Assembly (NCBI GenBank): GCA_963762865.1 | Contig: CAVXNC010000008.1 | Coordinates: 62,001 to 126,000, forward strand | From: DATHAP01 sp963762865 | GTDB taxonomy: Bacteria > Actinomycetota > Actinomycetes > JACCUZ01 | Reading direction: 5' to 3' | DNA: 64,000 bases | Shown here: one piece after another, positions 26,921-35,850 of the stretch | Layout of the letters: every line of letters starts with the position of its first letter | How positions within the stretch are numbered: the stretch's first letter is position 1 | Notes under the pieces: generated by a model | The model's database searches: none | What the model was told of the DNA's origin: nothing | Seen by the model: only the letters and a program-made list of their open reading frames with translations | Program-made: the position numbers and the translations under genes

Positions 26921-29656
26921 ATGCTCGACGACGAGTCGACAGACAGCACCACCACCAGCACCACCAGCGAGACGAGCGACAGCAGCACCGGCGGGGCTAC
27001 ACCGCCGGCCCGGCGCCGCCGAGCGGCCAGCCGCCCGGCAGGCCCGCCGGTGGCCACCGCCGAGGCACCCGCGCCCGAGGCCACGGCCTCGTCGAGCGAG
27101 TCGGCGACGGACGAGTCCGCGACCGCGCCCGCCAAGCGAACCCGCAAGCGGGCCACCAAGGCGGCGAAGACGACCGCCAGCAAGGCGGCCAAGGCCACCG
27201 AGAGCGCTGCTTCGACCGAGGCGGCCGACGCGTCGGCGCCCGACCAGACCGCCGACGCTGACAGCGCCGCCGAAGCGGCGCCCGCGCGCAAGCGGGCCGC
27301 CAAGCGCGGCAGCAAGAAGGCCGCAGCCGCCAAGACCGCCGCCGGTGACCAGACCCCGACCCCCGGCGACGACGACGCAGCGTCGGACGGGGTCGCGACG
27401 GCCGGGGCCGCGCCCGGCGCACCCGGCCTGCTCTTCCAACCCCCGGAGCCGGTGGCCGCGCCGCCGCGACGCCGCCGGGCGGCCGCCAAGGCAGCCGCAC
27501 CGGAGGAGCCGACCGACGCGGCCGCGGACGAGACCGACGACGCTGCCGCCGCTGCCGACGCCGAGAGCGGCGACGAGGCCGAGGGCGGCACCCGCCGGCG
27601 CCGACGCGGCGGCCGTGGCCGCCGCGGCCGCGGGGGACGGGCCCGTGAGGACGAGGGGAGCGACGACACCGAGCCGGTGGCCGAGACTGCCGCCGACAGC
27701 GACGACACCACGCCCGGGGACGCCGGCGACGCTGACGGCGCCGAGGGTGACGAGACCGGCGAGGGCGGCACCCGCCGCCGGCGGCGGCGGCGCCGCCGGG
27801 GTGGCGGCGACGGCGAGGAGAACGGGTCCGACGACCCGCCGAACACCGTCGTCCGCGTCCGGGAGCCGCGCAAGCGCGCTGCGCGCGAGGACAAGGGCGG
27901 CGCCGAGGACGACGACGGCGTGCGCTCGGTCAAGGGCTCGACCCGGCTCGAGGCCAAGAAGCAGCGCCGTCGCGAGGGCCGCGAGGCCGGCCGCCGACGC
28001 CCGCCGGTCATCACCGAGGCGGAGTTCCTGGCCCGCCGCGAGGCCGTGGACCGCGAGATGGTGGTCCGCCAGGCCGGCGACCGCACCCAGATCGCCGTGC
28101 TCGAGGACGGTGTGCTCGCCGAGCACTACGTGAGCACCGCCTCCAGCACCGGCCTGGTGGGCAACGTCTACCTCGGCAAGGTGCAGAACGTCCTGCCGTC
28201 GATGGAGGCGGCGTTCGTCGACATCGGCAAGGGCCGCAACGCCGTGCTCTACGCCGGCGAGGTGAACTGGGACGCGGCCGGGCTCGAGGGGCAGCCGCGA
28301 CGGATCGAGCTCGCCCTCAAGTCCGGCGACCCGGTCCTCGTGCAGGTGACCAAGGACCCGATCGGCCACAAGGGCGCCCGGCTCACCAGCCAGGTGTCCT
28401 TGGCCGGCCGCTACCTCGTGCTGGTCCCGGGGAGCTCGATGACCGGCATCAGCCGCAAGCTGCCGGAGAACGAGCGCGCCCGGCTCAAGGCCATCCTCAA
28501 GAAGGTCGTCCCGGAGGGTGCGGGCGTCATCGTCCGCACCGCCGCGGAGGGCGCCAGCGAGGACGAGCTCAGCCGCGATGTGGCCCGGCTCACCGCGCAG
28601 TGGGAGGACATCGACAAGAAGTCGCAGAAGGGGTCGTCCGCGCCGGCGATGCTCTACGGCGAGCCGGACATGACGATCCGCGTCGTGCGAGACATCTTCA
28701 ACGAGGACTTCACCTCGCTCGTCGTCTCCGGCGACGACGCGTGGGACATGCTCGAGCCGTACCTGAGCCACGTCGCCCCCGACCTGCGGGACCGCATGTC
28801 GCGGTGGACCGACGAGAAGGACATCTTCAGCGCCAGCCGGATCGACGAGCAGCTCGCCAAGGCCATGGACCGCAAGGTGTGGCTGCCCAGCGGGGGCTAC
28901 CTGGTCATCGACCGCACCGAGGCGATGATCGTGGTCGACGTCAACACCGGGAAGTTCACCGGTCAGGGCGGCAACCTCGAGGAGACCGTCACCAAGAACA
29001 ACCTCGAGGCGGCCGAGGAGATCGTCCGGCAGCTCCGGCTGCGCGACCTCGGCGGCATCATCGTGATCGACTTCATCGACATGGTGCTGGAGAGCAACCG
29101 GGACCTGGTGCTTCGCCGGCTCCTCGAGTGCCTCGGCCGGGACCGCACCAAGCACCAGGTCGCGGAGGTCACGTCGCTGGGTCTCGTCCAGATGACCCGC
29201 AAGCGGGTCGGGCAGGGTCTCTACGAGGCGTTCTCGACGCCCTGCGAGGCCTGCAACGGCCGCGGCTACCACGTGCACACCGAGCCGGTGGAGACCAAGG
29301 GCGGCGGCGGCAACGGCCGGTCGGGTGGCGAGCGCACCAACGGCTCGTCGCGCAAGTCGGCCAAGCCGAGCGCCCCGTCGAGGAAGTCTGCTGACCGTCG
29401 GCCCGACACCTCCGACACCTCGGACGCGGCCGACACGTCGGAGGCGGTCGAGGCATCGCCGGTCGCGGTGGAGGACCCGGTGGAGGCGCCGACCCTCGGC
29501 TCGCTGCCCGTCGACGAGGCGGACATGGCCACCGACGGCGCCGCGGCAGCGACCCGCGCCGCCGCGGTGACGGACAAGACCCCGGCCGCCGAGGAGACGC
29601 CGCCCACCAAGCCCAAGCGCCGCCGCCGGGCGGTCAGCCCCACGACAACCGTCTGA
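26921..29656 (+). CDS. rne: Ribonuclease E/G family endoribonuclease
   Basis: Endoribonuclease for mRNA decay and rRNA processing. The 911-residue protein opens with about 375 low-complexity residues: Ser/Thr/Ala-rich, then Lys/Ala-rich, then Arg/Gly-rich blocks such as GGTRRRRRGGRGRRG, probably an RNA-binding scaffold. The catalytic core starts near residue 380 with an S1-type domain. The metal-binding Asp residues are about 673 in VVDVNTGKF and about 717 in IIVIDFIDM. The zinc-link Cys pair is 775/778 in CEACNGRGY. A disordered tail of about 120 residues follows. ATG 26921 is the first plausible start. It lies beside rplU-rpmA, as usual in actinobacteria. Confidence 0.94.
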   Translation: MLDDESTDSTTTSTTSETSDSSTGGATPPARRRRAASRPAGPPVATAEAPAPEATASSSESATDESATAPAKRTRKRATKAAKTTASKAAKATESAASTEAADASAPDQTADADSAAEAAPARKRAAKRGSKKAAAAKTAAGDQTPTPGDDDAASDGVATAGAAPGAPGLLFQPPEPVAAPPRRRRAAAKAAAPEEPTDAAADETDDAAAAADAESGDEAEGGTRRRRRGGRGRRGRGGRAREDEGSDDTEPVAETAADSDDTTPGDAGDADGAEGDETGEGGTRRRRRRRRRGGGDGEENGSDDPPNTVVRVREPRKRAAREDKGGAEDDDGVRSVKGSTRLEAKKQRRREGREAGRRRPPVITEAEFLARREAVDREMVVRQAGDRTQIAVLEDGVLAEHYVSTASSTGLVGNVYLGKVQNVLPSMEAAFVDIGKGRNAVLYAGEVNWDAAGLEGQPRRIELALKSGDPVLVQVTKDPIGHKGARLTSQVSLAGRYLVLVPGSSMTGISRKLPENERARLKAILKKVVPEGAGVIVRTAAEGASEDELSRDVARLTAQWEDIDKKSQKGSSAPAMLYGEPDMTIRVVRDIFNEDFTSLVVSGDDAWDMLEPYLSHVAPDLRDRMSRWTDEKDIFSASRIDEQLAKAMDRKVWLPSGGYLVIDRTEAMIVVDVNTGKFTGQGGNLEETVTKNNLEAAEEIVRQLRLRDLGGIIVIDFIDMVLESNRDLVLRRLLECLGRDRTKHQVAEVTSLGLVQMTRKRVGQGLYEAFSTPCEACNGRGYHVHTEPVETKGGGGNGRSGGERTNGSSRKSAKPSAPSRKSADRRPDTSDTSDAADTSEAVEASPVAVEDPVEAPTLGSLPVDEADMATDGAAAATRAAAVTDKTPAAEETPPTKPKRRRRAVSPTTTV

Positions 29657-29686
29657 CCACCCGCTGACTGGCGGACCGTCGCCGGT

Positions 29687-29716
29687 TTGACCGGGAACCC
29701 GGCCGGTTCGTACCCT
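29687..29716 (+). promoter_or_regulatory. Housekeeping-type promoter of rplU-rpmA
   Basis: TTGACC (29687-29692) and TACCCT (29711-29716) are separated by 18 bp, a good vegetative sigma-factor promoter. The roughly 120-nt leader that follows is GC-rich with self-complementary GGCGCGCGCC/GCGCGCGCC segments and could hold a ribosomal-protein control element. Confidence 0.6.
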
Positions 29717-29844
29717 GGAGCGTCTTGAGCCCACGGCGCGCGCCTGCGCCGTCCTCCGCGCGCGCCCGCCCCGGGCAGCGCGCACACCTGAGCAAGACCG
29801 AGCAACCCACTGATCCGAGTGCAGAAAGCGAGCCGGTGTCCACG

Positions 29845-30168
29845 ATGGTGTACGCGATCGTCCGTGCGGGTGGACGCCAGGAGAAGGTCGCTGTCGGCGA
29901 CGTCCTCGAGATCGACCGGGTCGACGCGGAGCCCGGCTCCACCCGCGAGCTCCCGGTGCTCCTGCTGGTCGACGGCGACGACGTCACCAGCGACAAGTCG
30001 GCGCTGGCGAAGGCCACCGTGACCGTCGAGATCGTCGCGGCCACCAAGGCCGCCAAGATCGACATCATGAAGTTCAAGAACAAGACCGGCTACCGCCGCC
30101 GCCAGGGTCACCGGCAGCGGCTCACGCAGGTCAAGGTCACCGGCATCGAGACCGGCGCCAAGAAGTAG
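29845..30168 (+). CDS. rplU: 50S ribosomal protein bL21
   Basis: Large-subunit ribosomal protein of 107 residues, binding 23S rRNA. MVYAIVRAGGRQEKVAVGDVLEIDR is the standard N-terminus, and the basic MKFKNKTGYRRRQGHRQ segment and LTQVKVTGI give the C-terminal signature. I chose ATG 29845 because bL21 proteins begin at this Met. GTG 29836 would add only three residues. Upstream codons lack similarity. It is followed by rpmA after 61 bp. Confidence 0.96.
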   Translation: MVYAIVRAGGRQEKVAVGDVLEIDRVDAEPGSTRELPVLLLVDGDDVTSDKSALAKATVTVEIVAATKAAKIDIMKFKNKTGYRRRQGHRQRLTQVKVTGIETGAKK

Positions 30169-30229
30169 CAGGCGACCGCAGTCCGTCGGTCCGGTCCACG
30201 AGCAGCAGCACAGCGAAAGGTAGAGCTCC

Positions 30230-30505
30230 ATGGCTCACAAGAAGGGCGCGTCGTCCACCCGCAACGGGCGCGACTCCAACGCGCAGCGGCTCGGCGTGAA
30301 GCGCTTCGGCGGCCAGGTGGTCAACGCCGGGGAGATCATCGTCCGCCAGCGCGGCACCCACTTCCACCCCGGTCTCGGCGTCGGTCGCGGCGGTGACGAC
30401 ACCCTCTTCGCGCTCGTCGCGGGCGCTGTCGAGTTCGGCAGCCGCCGCGGCCGCCGGGTCGTCAACGTGGTCCCGGCCGACGAGGCCGTGGCCAGCGCCG
30501 GCTGA
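30230..30505 (+). CDS. rpmA: 50S ribosomal protein bL27
   Basis: Ribosomal protein near the peptidyl-transferase centre, 91 residues. MAHKKGASSTRNGRDSNAQRLGVKRFGGQ and the later IIVRQRGTHFHPGLGVGRGGDDTLFA are unmistakable. The N-terminus begins directly with AHKKG, so no cleavable Firmicute-type leader is present. GAAAGG lies 10 nt before ATG 30230. It is co-transcribed with rplU and ends in a strong terminator. Confidence 0.97.
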   Translation: MAHKKGASSTRNGRDSNAQRLGVKRFGGQVVNAGEIIVRQRGTHFHPGLGVGRGGDDTLFALVAGAVEFGSRRGRRVVNVVPADEAVASAG

Positions 30506-30527
30506 GCACCAGCCCAGAGCTTCACGA

Positions 30528-30558
30528 GGGGACCACGGTCGCTGACCGTGGTCCCCTT
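30528..30558 (+). terminator. Intrinsic terminator after rpmA
   Basis: A perfect 13-bp stem, GGGGACCACGGTC (30528-30540) with GACCGTGGTCCCC (30544-30556), a 3-nt loop and a short TT. It separates rplU-rpmA from obg, which then needs its own promoter or readthrough. Confidence 0.75.
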
Positions 30559-30652
30559 GGCCGTTTCTCGGCCCCCGTTACCCAGCACGTCCAGCACGAC
30601 GAGGACGACCTGTCCGACCAGCAGTGCGACGTACGACGCGAAAGGACTCGCC

Positions 30653-32008
30653 GTGACCACCTTCGTGGACCGCGTGGTGCTGCACCTCGCGGCCGGGGAC
30701 GGCGGGCACGGCTGCTCCTCCATCCATCGTGAGAAGTTCAAGCCGCTGGGTGGGCCGGACGGCGGCAACGGCGGCCGCGGCGGCGACGTGCTGCTGAAGG
30801 TCGACGCCGACATCACGACACTGCTGGACTACCACCACTCACCGCACCGCCGTGCCAGCAGTGGCAAGCCGGGCCAGGGCGGGAACAAGAGCGGTGCCGA
30901 GGGCCAGGACCTGGTGCTGACCGTGCCGAACGGCACCGTCGTGAAGACCGCGAGTGGCGAGGTGCTGGCTGACCTGGTCGGCGCCGGGACGACGTACGTC
31001 GCGGCCCAGGGCGGTCGCGGCGGCCTCGGCAACGCGGCGCTCGCCTCCGCCCGCCGCAAGGCCCCCGGCTTCGCCCTCCTCGGCGAGCCCGGTGACACGA
31101 GCGACGTCGTCCTCGAGCTGAAGACGGTCGCCGACGTGGCGCTGGTGGGCTTCCCGAGCGCCGGCAAGTCCTCGCTCGTCGCCGCGCTGAGCGCCGCCCG
31201 ACCGAAGATCGCCGACTACCCGTTCACCACCCTGGTGCCCAACCTGGGCGTCGTCGAGGCGGGCGAGGTCCGCTACACGGTGGCCGACGTGCCTGGCCTC
31301 ATCCCCGGGGCCAGCGAGGGCAAGGGCCTCGGGCTGGAGTTCCTCCGGCACGTGGAGCGCTGCAGCGTCCTGGTCCACGTGGTGGATGCCGGCACCCTCG
31401 AGCCCGGCCGCGACCCGATGACCGACCTCGACGTGATCGAGGCCGAGCTGTCCGCCTACGGCGGTCTCGACGACCGGCCGCGCATCGTCGCGATCAACAA
31501 GGTCGACCTGCCCGACGCCCAGGACCTGGCCGAGATGGTCACCGCCGACCTCGAGGCCCGCGGGCTGCGGGTCTTCCCGATCAGCGCTGCGGCCCGGACG
31601 GGCCTGCGCGAGCTGTCCTTCGCCATGGCGGACCTGGTCGCGCAGGCGAGGGCGGCGGCGCCGGACCTCGAGGCGACCCGCATCGTGCTGCGACCGCGCG
31701 CGGTCGACGAGGACGAGTTCCAGGTCGTGAAGCAGGCCGAGCGCTTCCTGGTCCTCGGGCACAAGCCCACCCGCTGGGTGCGCCAGACCGACTTCAGCAA
31801 CGACGAGGCAGTGGGCTACCTCGCCGACCGGTTGGCGCGTCTCGGCATCGAGGATGCCCTGCTCGCCGCGGGTGCGCAGGCCGGTGACGAGGTCGTGATC
31901 GGCGAGGGCGAGTCGGGCGTCGTCTTCGACTGGGAGCCGACGATGCAGGCAGGTGCCGAGCTGCTGCACGGCCGCCGCGGCACCGACCTGCGGCTCGAGG
32001 GTCGCTGA
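30653..32008 (+). CDS. obg: GTPase Obg/CgtA
   Basis: Essential ribosome-assembly GTPase of 451 residues. It has an N-terminal Gly-rich Obg fold (about residues 3-158, with GDGGHGCSS and GGPDGGNGGRGGDV) and a G domain with P-loop GFPSAGKSSLV, switch region YPFTTLVPNLGVV, DVPGLIPGA and NKVDLP. An Obg C-terminal domain (about 345-425) is present, as in most actinobacteria. GTG 30653 has AAAGGA 8 nt upstream. The longer frame upstream has no similarity. proB follows after 4 bp. Confidence 0.97.
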   Translation: MTTFVDRVVLHLAAGDGGHGCSSIHREKFKPLGGPDGGNGGRGGDVLLKVDADITTLLDYHHSPHRRASSGKPGQGGNKSGAEGQDLVLTVPNGTVVKTASGEVLADLVGAGTTYVAAQGGRGGLGNAALASARRKAPGFALLGEPGDTSDVVLELKTVADVALVGFPSAGKSSLVAALSAARPKIADYPFTTLVPNLGVVEAGEVRYTVADVPGLIPGASEGKGLGLEFLRHVERCSVLVHVVDAGTLEPGRDPMTDLDVIEAELSAYGGLDDRPRIVAINKVDLPDAQDLAEMVTADLEARGLRVFPISAAARTGLRELSFAMADLVAQARAAAPDLEATRIVLRPRAVDEDEFQVVKQAERFLVLGHKPTRWVRQTDFSNDEAVGYLADRLARLGIEDALLAAGAQAGDEVVIGEGESGVVFDWEPTMQAGAELLHGRRGTDLRLEGR

Positions 32009-32012
32009 CCCG

Positions 32013-33131
32013 ATGTCGTCGGCGTCCTCGGCGGCCGCGGCCGCGCGCGTCGTCGTCAAGGTCGGGTCGTCGTCGATCACCTCGGCGGCCGGTGGGCTCG
32101 ACCAGCACCGCATCGACGCGCTGGTCGACGCCTTGTCGGCGACCCGCGCGGGGGGCCGGGAGGTCGTCCTCGTGTCGTCCGGTGCGATCGCCTCCGGACT
32201 CGCGCCCCTGTCGCTGGGCAAGCGGCCTCGGGACCTGGCCACCCAGCAGGCGGCTGCGAGCGTCGGCCAGGGGATCCTGGTCCATCGCTACACCGAGTCC
32301 TTCGCCCGCCACGGCCTGACCGTCGGCCAGGTCCTGCTGACGGCCGACGACGTCGTCCGTCGCGGGCACTACCGCAACGCGCAGCGGACGCTGTACCGGT
32401 TGCTGGAGATGGGCGTCGTGCCCGTCGTGAACGAGAACGACACGGTCGCCACCGAGGAGATCCGCTTCGGCGACAACGACCGGCTCGCGGCGCTGGTCGC
32501 GCACCTCGTGCACGCCGACCTGCTCGTGCTGCTCTCCGACGTCGACGGCATCTACGACGGTGACCCGCGCCGGAGCGGCACCCGGATGCTGACCGAGGTG
32601 GCCGGGGAGGCCGACCTGACCGGGATCCGTCTCGGAAGGACCGGCGGCTCCGGACTCGGAGCCGGCGGGATGGCGAGCAAGGTCGACGCGGCCAGGATCT
32701 CGGCGGCGGCCGGCATCCGGGCTGTCGTCGCCTCCGCGGAGGATGCCGGTGCGGTCCTCGCGGGAGCCGCCCTGGGCACGACCTTCCGGCCCGCCGACCG
32801 CCGGCTGCCCACTCGGCTGCTCTGGCTGGCCTACGCCGCCACCTCCCGCGGGCGCCTGCGCCTCGACCCGGGTGCCGTCGAGGCCGTGGTCGGGCGCCGG
32901 ATGTCGCTGCTTCCAGCGGGGATCACGGCTGCCGAGGGCGAGTTCGTGGCCGGTGACCCGGTGGACCTCCTTGACCAAAACGGCCACACGGTCGCCCGCG
33001 GGCTGGTGAACTTTGACGTGACAGAGCTCCCCGCGCTTCTGGGCCGGTCGACGCCGGACCTGGCGCGGGAGCTCGGACCGGCGTTCAGCCGCGAGGTCGT
33101 CCACCGTGACGACCTGGTGCTGCTGAGGTGA
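32013..33131 (+). CDS. proB: Glutamate 5-kinase
   Basis: First enzyme of proline synthesis: phosphorylates glutamate at the gamma-carboxylate. The 372-residue protein has the amino-acid-kinase fold VVVKVGSSSIT, VLVSSGAIASGL, PVVNENDTVATEEIRFGDND and LLSDVDGIYDGDPR, and a C-terminal PUA domain (about residues 280-360). ATG 32013 follows the obg stop by 4 nt, so the genes form an operon. The usual partner proA is not next to it. Downstream are a small unknown gene and nadD. Confidence 0.96.
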   Translation: MSSASSAAAAARVVVKVGSSSITSAAGGLDQHRIDALVDALSATRAGGREVVLVSSGAIASGLAPLSLGKRPRDLATQQAAASVGQGILVHRYTESFARHGLTVGQVLLTADDVVRRGHYRNAQRTLYRLLEMGVVPVVNENDTVATEEIRFGDNDRLAALVAHLVHADLLVLLSDVDGIYDGDPRRSGTRMLTEVAGEADLTGIRLGRTGGSGLGAGGMASKVDAARISAAAGIRAVVASAEDAGAVLAGAALGTTFRPADRRLPTRLLWLAYAATSRGRLRLDPGAVEAVVGRRMSLLPAGITAAEGEFVAGDPVDLLDQNGHTVARGLVNFDVTELPALLGRSTPDLARELGPAFSREVVHRDDLVLLR

Positions 33132-33235
33132 CGACGGCACGCCCACCTCGGGTCGTGCCACACGAGAGGGCGGTGCACCGGGTGAGGAACCGCACCCTCG
33201 CGTCGCGAGCACCGAGCACGCACGAGGCCCACCCC

Positions 33236-33568
33236 ATGTGGCACGTGACGCTCACCGTGGTCGGTGACGTGGCTCCCGTTGCCGACGTCCGGGACGCTCT
33301 CGAGCGGCTCACCCACGAGCGGCCCTTCCTGCTGTCGGCGAGGTACGCAGCCGACCGGGCCGAGCTGCGCTACTGGGAGGAGGCCCGCGACCTCGAGGAC
33401 GCTGCCGCTCTCGCCCTGCGACTCTGGGGCGAGCACCGCACCACCGCCGGCCTGCCGCCCTGGCGGGTGGCCGGGCTCGAGGTCGTCGACCGAGATACGT
33501 TCCAGCAGCGCGCGATGGACGCCCCGGCACCCGCACTGGTGCCCGCGGGTGGCATCCGCCCCTTCTGA
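33236..33568 (+). CDS. Conserved-looking hypothetical protein, 110 residues
   Basis: Not recognised. MWHVTLTVVGDVAPVADVRDALERL reads as an alpha/beta protein, with a central ARYAADRAELRYWEEARDLEDAAALALRLW helix-rich part and a C-terminal GLEVVDRDTFQQRAM. Codon use matches real genes from ATG 33236, where GAGG lies about 9 nt upstream. The in-frame GTG 33128 would overlap the proB stop, but the extra 36 codons have poor third-position bias. It lies within the obg-proB-nadD run. Confidence 0.65.
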   Translation: MWHVTLTVVGDVAPVADVRDALERLTHERPFLLSARYAADRAELRYWEEARDLEDAAALALRLWGEHRTTAGLPPWRVAGLEVVDRDTFQQRAMDAPAPALVPAGGIRPF

Positions 33569-33592
33569 GTCTGCTGTGGGAGACTGCCGACC

Positions 33593-33742
33593 GTGACAGC
33601 ACAGACCGTCGCCGCCCTGCTCGCCACCACCGAGGAGAAGGGCCGAGACCTGCCCCTCGAGCCCTGGGCGATCGGGGTCGGGGCCTTCCTCCTGCTGACC
33701 GTCCTGCTCGCGGTGACGATGACCTTCGGCAAGGACCGCTGA
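33593..33742 (+). CDS. Small single-pass membrane protein, 49 residues
   Basis: GTG 33593 opens a 49-codon frame with high third-position GC. A short polar N-terminus (TAQTVAALLATTEEKGRDLPL) is followed by one membrane helix (about residues 27-44, AIGVGAFLLLTVLLAVTM) and a basic end FGKDR. It is not assignable to a named family. It sits 14 bp before nadD in the same direction, so the two are likely co-transcribed. Position and codon use support a real gene. Confidence 0.7.
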   Translation: MTAQTVAALLATTEEKGRDLPLEPWAIGVGAFLLLTVLLAVTMTFGKDR

Positions 33743-33756
33743 CCGCCCTGATCGGG

Positions 33757-34371
33757 ATGGCTGACACGCGCCGACCGCGGCTGGGGGTGATGGGCGGCAC
33801 GTTCGACCCCGTGCACCACGGCCACCTGGTGGCTGCCAGCGAGGTCGCCGCCCGCTACGACCTCGACGAGGTCGTTTTCGTCCCCACCGGCCGGCCGTGG
33901 CAGAAGGAGGACGACGACGTCACCACGGCCGAGCACAGGTATCTGATGACGGTGATCGCCACCGCGGCCAACCCGCGCTTCACGGTCAGCCGGGTGGACA
34001 TCGACCGGCCTGGCCCGACCTACACGGTCGACACGCTGCGAGACCTACGGGCGCAGCGCGGGGACGACGTCGAGCTGTTCTTCATCACCGGCGCCGACGC
34101 GCTCACGCAGATCATCGACTGGAAGTCCTCCGCCGAGCTCTTCGACCTCGCCCGCTTCATCGGCGTCACCCGCCCGGGTCATGACCTCTCGATCGAGGGT
34201 CTACCTGCCGACAGAGTGAGCATGCTCGAGGTCCCTGCGCTCGCCATCAGCTCCACGGACTGCCGGGAGCGTGCCCGCCGCGGCGACCCGGTCTGGTACC
34301 TGGTGCCGGACGGCGTCGTGCAGTACATCTCCAAGCACCGGCTCTATGACGGCGGGGGGACCGCCTCATGA
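33757..34371 (+). CDS. nadD: Nicotinate-nucleotide adenylyltransferase
   Basis: Adenylates nicotinate mononucleotide in NAD synthesis. The 204-residue protein has GGTFDPVHHGHL (nucleotide-binding HxGH), PTGRPWQK, TYTVDTLRDL, FFITGADAL and a C-terminal ISSTDCRERARRG, all NadD signatures. ATG 33757 starts MADTRRPRLGVMGGTFDP. The end overlaps the next gene (ATGA). Neighbours LytR_C protein and rsfS match the standard actinobacterial order. Confidence 0.96.
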   Translation: MADTRRPRLGVMGGTFDPVHHGHLVAASEVAARYDLDEVVFVPTGRPWQKEDDDVTTAEHRYLMTVIATAANPRFTVSRVDIDRPGPTYTVDTLRDLRAQRGDDVELFFITGADALTQIIDWKSSAELFDLARFIGVTRPGHDLSIEGLPADRVSMLEVPALAISSTDCRERARRGDPVWYLVPDGVVQYISKHRLYDGGGTAS

Positions 34372-35828
34372 GCGGCCGACACCGCCGGCCCGAGCCGGAC
34401 TCGCTGCCCGACGTCGACGTCGCCGGCGAGCTGACGGCCGGCCCAGTCGTCGAGGCGCCCACCGCGGTCGAGGCGTCCCACGCCCGCCACGCCGGGACGC
34501 GGACGCTGCCCTCTCCGGGCGAAGAACCGCCACCACGGGCACCGGGTCCGCCACCGGCACCGGCGACCCCCGGCGCACGAGCCGGCGCCGCTCCGGCCGC
34601 ACCCGGCCGGACCGTCGTCGCGCGGCGCGACCGGGCGGCGGCGCGCGCCGCGCGCCGGGCCGAGGCGCGCAAGCGCAACCTGCGGATCCTCTCCGTGGTC
34701 GGGGCGGTCGTGGTCGTCCTCGCCGCAGTCGGCTGGCTGCTCTTCGGTCGCGGTGGCGACGACACGCCCGTCGAGACGACGAACGGCCCGCCGGCGCAGC
34801 AGACCCTGCTGATGCAGGTGACCGGCTCCGACGGGACTGCCGCGGCCAGCGCGCTCACCGGCGTCACGCCGTCCGAGGGCACCGGAGCCGCGATCCTGGT
34901 GCCGTCCCGCCTGCTCGTCGACGTCGCCGGCACGGGCGACATCCCCTTCGGCGAGACCGTCACACTGGCGGAGCCGTCGGCACCTTCGCAGGCGATGACC
35001 GACCTGCTCGGGGTCCGGGTCGACGACAGCTGGGTGCTGGACGAGGCGGCGCTGGCTGCCCTCGTCGACGCGGTCGGCGGGGTGCAGGCGGCCGTCGATG
35101 TCGACGTCACGCGCACCGAGAAGGACGGCAGTGAGACCGTCGTGGTGCGCGCCGGCAACCAGAAGCTGGGCGGACCGGCGGCGGCCGCCTACGCCACCTA
35201 CCTCGCCGAGGACGAGCCCGAGCAGGCCCGGCTGGCACGCTACGACGACGTGCTCGGCGGTCTGCTCGAGGCGCTGCCGGCGGACCGCGCCGAGGTGGTC
35301 AGTGCCCTGGCCAAGGCCGGTGACGGCTCGCAGTCCACGCTCGACCCGGCCGGGCTGGCCGATCGGCTGCTCGCCCTGAAGCAGGCCGCCGACGACCAGG
35401 ACCTGGTCTCGGACGTCCTGCCCGTGACCGAGATCGACACCGGGGCGGGCACCCCGTCGTACGGCATCGACGCGGCCCAGGTCGCGGCGATGATGCGCAC
35501 GCGCTTCCCGGGCGCCCTGCAGAAGGACGCCGGGGGAGAGGTCCTGCGGGTCCTGGTCGAGAACGGCGTGGGGACGCCGGGGCTGGTGGAGAAGGCGCGG
35601 ACCAAGCTGGTGGACGACGGCTTCCGCTTCATCAACGGCGGCAACGCGGCGTCCTTCGACAACGAGGAGAGTGCCGTGATCATCCCGGACGGCACCGACA
35701 AGAGCGTGAGCCGGGGCGAGCGGGTGGCCAAGTCGCTGGGCCTGCCGACCACCTCGGTGGTGCCCTCCGACCGGGGCCAGACGGTCGCCGACGTGATCGT
35801 CATCCTCGGCAAGGACTTCGCACCGTGA
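34368..35828 (+). CDS. LytR C-terminal domain membrane protein (LCP-related)
   Basis: A 486-residue protein. The N-terminal cytoplasmic part is Pro/Ala-rich (about residues 1-100), followed by one membrane helix (about 107-124) and an extracytoplasmic domain resembling LytR-CpsA-Psr proteins (LLMQVTGSDGTA, ILVPSRLLVDVAG, YATYLAEDEPEQARL). A LytR_C domain is near the end (LRVLVENGVGTPGLVEKARTKL, INGGNAASF). The LCP active-site Arg/Asp pattern is weak, so enzymatic transfer of wall polymers is doubtful. The protein may bind rather than catalyse. It overlaps nadD by 4 nt. Confidence 0.86.
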   Translation: MSGRHRRPEPDSLPDVDVAGELTAGPVVEAPTAVEASHARHAGTRTLPSPGEEPPPRAPGPPPAPATPGARAGAAPAAPGRTVVARRDRAAARAARRAEARKRNLRILSVVGAVVVVLAAVGWLLFGRGGDDTPVETTNGPPAQQTLLMQVTGSDGTAAASALTGVTPSEGTGAAILVPSRLLVDVAGTGDIPFGETVTLAEPSAPSQAMTDLLGVRVDDSWVLDEAALAALVDAVGGVQAAVDVDVTRTEKDGSETVVVRAGNQKLGGPAAAAYATYLAEDEPEQARLARYDDVLGGLLEALPADRAEVVSALAKAGDGSQSTLDPAGLADRLLALKQAADDQDLVSDVLPVTEIDTGAGTPSYGIDAAQVAAMMRTRFPGALQKDAGGEVLRVLVENGVGTPGLVEKARTKLVDDGFRFINGGNAASFDNEESAVIIPDGTDKSVSRGERVAKSLGLPTTSVVPSDRGQTVADVIVILGKDFAP

Positions 35829-35850
35829 GCGGCATGGGAGAATTGTCCTG

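Noticed and set aside
27590..27810. Short repeated GC-rich blocks suggesting a CRISPR-like or tandem repeat array
   Set aside because: They are in-frame codons for the Arg/Gly-rich part of RNase E, irregular in spacing and without spacers.
33128..33235. N-terminal extension of the 110-residue protein, overlapping proB
   Set aside because: Third-position GC is weak and the Met at 33236 has a better ribosome binding site and a fold-like start.
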